64,000 bases of DNA from Siphonodentalium dalli (taxonomy: Eukaryota > Mollusca > Scaphopoda > Gadilida > Siphonodentaliidae), in NCBI GenBank assembly GCA_032622095.1, contig CP136064.1:139517954-139581953 (forward strand). Direction: 5' to 3'. Position numbers and translations under genes: made by a program. Under the pieces are notes generated by a model, which did not search any database, was not told the DNA's origin, and worked only from the letters and a program-made list of their open reading frames with translations. This document shows, in pieces, positions 62,031 to 64,000 of this stretch (position 1 is its first letter; each line of letters starts with the position of its first letter).

Positions 62031-62054
62031 CGGCTCCGCCGCCCCTGTGCACCA

Positions 62055-63650
62055 TAATCCCAATGGCACAAGCATCGCGAAAATACACAAACGATTACAA
62101 CATTTTACGCTGAACACGAATACAAAATATCGTAAGCGAGAACGCTCTTTATAAGAGATAGATGTTTTATTGACCTACATCATAGAAGACAATATATAGC
62201 TTTTCAAGTCTTTCCTTGTATTTACATGGTTCATGGTCAAATATATTTAACGATGTATGTACGAACACAAAGGGATAGAGACGGATAGAGTGATCACAAA
62301 TAAACCCCATCGACAGAAAAACCTACACATGGTGATTATAGTGTCAGATTGAGCAGGGAAATTTTAACTGGTTGTCGTAAACGTACGATTTCGATACATG
62401 TACAATGTAATTGAAAACAAACTGAATTGCCGGAGATAATATACTGATAAAAATATTTCCAAGTTAAAAGGGTGAAAATATATATTTCAAGTATATTTTC
62501 CAAAGGTCGGTGTAACTTTTTGTTTAAGTAGAAACTTAGATTTAACAACCAAAATTACACTGAATGTAGGAAAACATCATACTATTGGTATAAATTATAA
62601 CTTGCAGTTACATTAGCTGGAAAATTTAGTCATTGTAATGATTATAACCTATTCTCCAGTCTTAATTTTTAAATTCAGTGCCATTTTCTACCATGGAATC
62701 GCGGCAACATTCACGTATAAGGTCTCCGCTGCCCGAGTACACCTCCCTGAACCAGAAAACTATATTTGCACCCCATTCGGTGGAAATTCTGCAATGGTTA
62801 CTCAAGATTTCCAACTGTTAGAAATCCCCAAACCAACAATTCCAACCGATCGAAACTTCTCAACTAATTGCCATTTACCCCCATAAATCAATCATCACTA
62901 ACCTTGGGACGAAGATTATTGTGATGCGCCCTGACCCATTGAACGTAGCTGCATGACATTCCCAATTGTTGAGTATTTTGCTGAGAATCGCCCCCGTCAC
63001 AGCATAATTTATGTGGAATCCCTTATTTCTCAAAGCCAATTTGTCTATGTTTATGAACCCCATCTCAAAATATATCTATCTACACCATGCGTAATTTGAA
63101 CTCATCATCCCAATATGACTACGATTGTATTGACCCGGTGAAACTTCGCACGTCGAGAAAGGTTTAATGCATGAGTGCTCAATACACAAAGCGATAATCC
63201 GACATATCGACATTCGCACGCGTTTCATTGCGGTGACAACCACTAATTCAGCCTCGTATACTTGTAATGTTAACACCGTGCTCTACCCGATTTGTGTTAT
63301 GTCTGTACTATGGAACTCCCTAAGTTGGTAATTTATCAGCCCGTCAAGCGAGTTCTTGTTTTTCCCCAAGTTAGACAATTCGAGTACTATAGAATAACAA
63401 AAAGATGCAGCGTTGGGACACTCTAAACACCACAAAAACCGAGCAGCTTGCTGCTGAAATGAATCCCAGTTACAGAATGGCTCTCCCAGAACATTATATA
63501 AGTCAGTTCACAACGATGTATGGTGTGAAAAAGGGTAATCGCCTATTGTTAAATTCCAATATCCAATGCAAGGAATTTGCAAGAACACAATTGCTCGAGT
63601 ACTATAGAACACAAGTCTAGCTTTACAAGATTGGGAAATTACCGACTAAC
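62055..63650. other. Interior of the outer TIR element
   Basis: Non-coding, AT-rich. The frames at 62,638-62,886 and 63,405-63,620 (82 and 71 codons) have no recognisable domain. I see no tandem repeat. Confidence 0.45.
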
Positions 63651-63703
63651 TCTGTCGACATGGAGAAACACGGCAATTGTAATTCTATAGTATAGGCCCC
63701 TGG

Positions 63704-63845
63704 ATGCAGTCGTAGAGAACATATGTAGTCTATCTAGGAATTGGGTTAACAACTTGGAACGTTCCGCGTGTCCGGCTGGTGGGTTTTTCATGCGAGAATC
63801 CCCGATATATACCCATTTCGGTAAATTTAAACCAAGTTAAATCTG
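63704..63845 (-). pseudogene. LINE-2 ORF2, upstream endonuclease piece
   Basis: The minus strand reads WVYIGDSRMKNPPAGHAERS, then KLLTQFLDRLHMFSTTAS and meets the outer TIR element. It aligns with VVMGDFNASL...RRQKLLKKLLKKAECTS of the LINE-1 endonuclease. GDSRM stands where GDFN is normal, so two residues including the catalytic-site N seem lost. Further upstream (to 64,000) the frame has a stop and I cannot follow the protein. This piece shows that LINE-2 resumes beyond the insertion. Confidence 0.72.
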
Positions 63846-64000
63846 AATATCCAAACACGAGAGTCAATCTAACATTCAATTAATTCAAAATTGAATTTGA
63901 TATAAGGAAAGTCCCATTACATGCATCAAGGTTGGAGATGTGCATATCAGATTTATAGAGTTATCTCTCTTTGGAATAAAAAAGCAGCAGCTGCATGCTA

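Larger units (their letters stand above)
58279..62047 (-). mobile_element. hAT transposon with near-complete transposase frame
   Basis: The terminal inverted repeats CAGGGGCGGCGGA-AGC (left) and GCT-CCGCCGCCCCTG (right) are flanked by perfect 8-bp duplications TGCACCAT, the standard hAT target size. G-rich stretches sit just inside both ends (AAGTGGGGGGCACC left, and the G- and C-runs at 61,990-62,030 right). The minus strand holds a transposase frame (61,048-58,625). The element is 3.8 kb. It inserted inside the outer TIR element after that element entered LINE-2. Confidence 0.9.
57948..63703. mobile_element. TIR element inserted in LINE-2 (outer element)
   Basis: The left end GGGGCCTATATTATAGAATT and the right end (reverse complement GGGGCCTATACTATAGAATT) are terminal inverted repeats of about 47 bases with three or four mismatches, continuing ACAATTGCCGTGTTTCTCCA on both sides. 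LINE-2 endonuclease coding resumes on both flanks, which places the borders within a few bases. I could not find a clear target duplication; only GCAT is shared near both ends. Without the inner hAT the element would be about 2 kb, with one unrecognised 71-codon frame near the right end (63,405-63,620), so it is probably non-autonomous. Superfamily not assigned. Confidence 0.8.
45588..64000 (-). mobile_element. LINE-2 here: APE-type LINE, split by nested insertions
   Basis: Reading on the minus strand from the right edge: endonuclease piece (about 63,845-63,704), TIR element insertion, endonuclease piece (57,947-57,602), LTR-element insertion, reverse transcriptase and C-terminus (48,872-46,323), 3' untranslated region (46,322-45,588). 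The frame resumes on both sides of the LTR element when the CGTT duplication is counted once. The 5' end and ORF1 are outside the window or lost. Its 3' end directly abuts the nuclease-like coding fragment. A second copy of its 3' end lies at 51,274-52,043. Confidence 0.85.

Noticed and set aside
62638-63620. 82- and 71-codon frames in the outer TIR element
   Set aside because: No recognisable domain, no catalytic motif and no second copy in the window; too short to support as genes.
57940-63711. An 8-bp target duplication for the outer TIR element
   Set aside because: The flanks (TACACATG or CACATGCT against GATGCAGT or TGGATGCA) share only GCAT, and counting eight bases does not restore the LINE-2 phase.
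1-64000. tRNA, rRNA or other structured RNA genes
   Set aside because: I found no cloverleaf with A and B boxes and no rRNA-like conserved stretch by eye. A covariance-model scan was not possible, so small RNAs could have been missed.

Overview
The window is animal (metazoan) nuclear DNA, probably from a marine invertebrate such as a lophotrochozoan; that placement is an inference from repeat style and cannot be made more precise. There is no operon structure, no intact long host gene, and no tRNA or rRNA gene that I can recognise. Almost everything is repetitive: satellites on the left, dispersed non-coding repeats in the middle, and a deeply nested set of transposable elements on the right.

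Layout. 1-1,130: 484/302-bp repeats. 1,130-6,710: a GC-rich minisatellite of about 130 bp (about 40 copies). 6,710-10,020: a satellite of about 550 bp. 10,590-12,060: relics of a nuclease-like protein family, partly in inverted copies. 12,370-13,510 and 25,370-27,300: related dispersed repeats. 13,511-21,521: a very homogeneous 1,222-bp tandem array. 21,550-28,960: more degenerate repeats around about 2.8 kb without features. 29,500-30,040: another relic of the nuclease-like family. 30,140-30,990: a 352-bp degenerate tandem repeat. 31,264-32,990: a fold-back DNA element with TAA flanks.

33,782-45,587 (minus strand) holds the most interesting coding material: a broken gene of at least about 1,360 codons. 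Its longest open part (858 codons) carries, in order, IDG, FDN, EEADTR, DTDV and TGCDT motifs. Their order and spacing resemble the acidic residues of FEN1/XPG-type (PIN-like) nucleases, and a cysteine-rich tail follows. A hAT-like element with an 8-bp target duplication interrupts the gene, and a decayed LINE (LINE-1 here, 39,056-44,347) later landed inside that hAT. The LINE is flanked by direct repeats of about 855 bp.

45,588-64,000: a second LINE (LINE-2 here, minus strand, running off the right edge) begins directly next to the gene fragment. Its ORF2 is split first by an 8.7-kb LTR element with no detectable coding capacity (48,877-57,597; LTRs 430 and 403 bp, TG..CA ends, 4-bp duplication CGTT). 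It is split again by an element with terminal inverted repeats (57,948-63,703). That element contains a hAT transposon (58,279 to about 62,047) with perfect TGCACCAT duplications and a transposase frame broken only by two in-frame stops. The boundaries give a relative history: gene-like family, then hAT-like element, then LINE-1; and LINE-2, then the LTR element and the TIR element, then the inner hAT.
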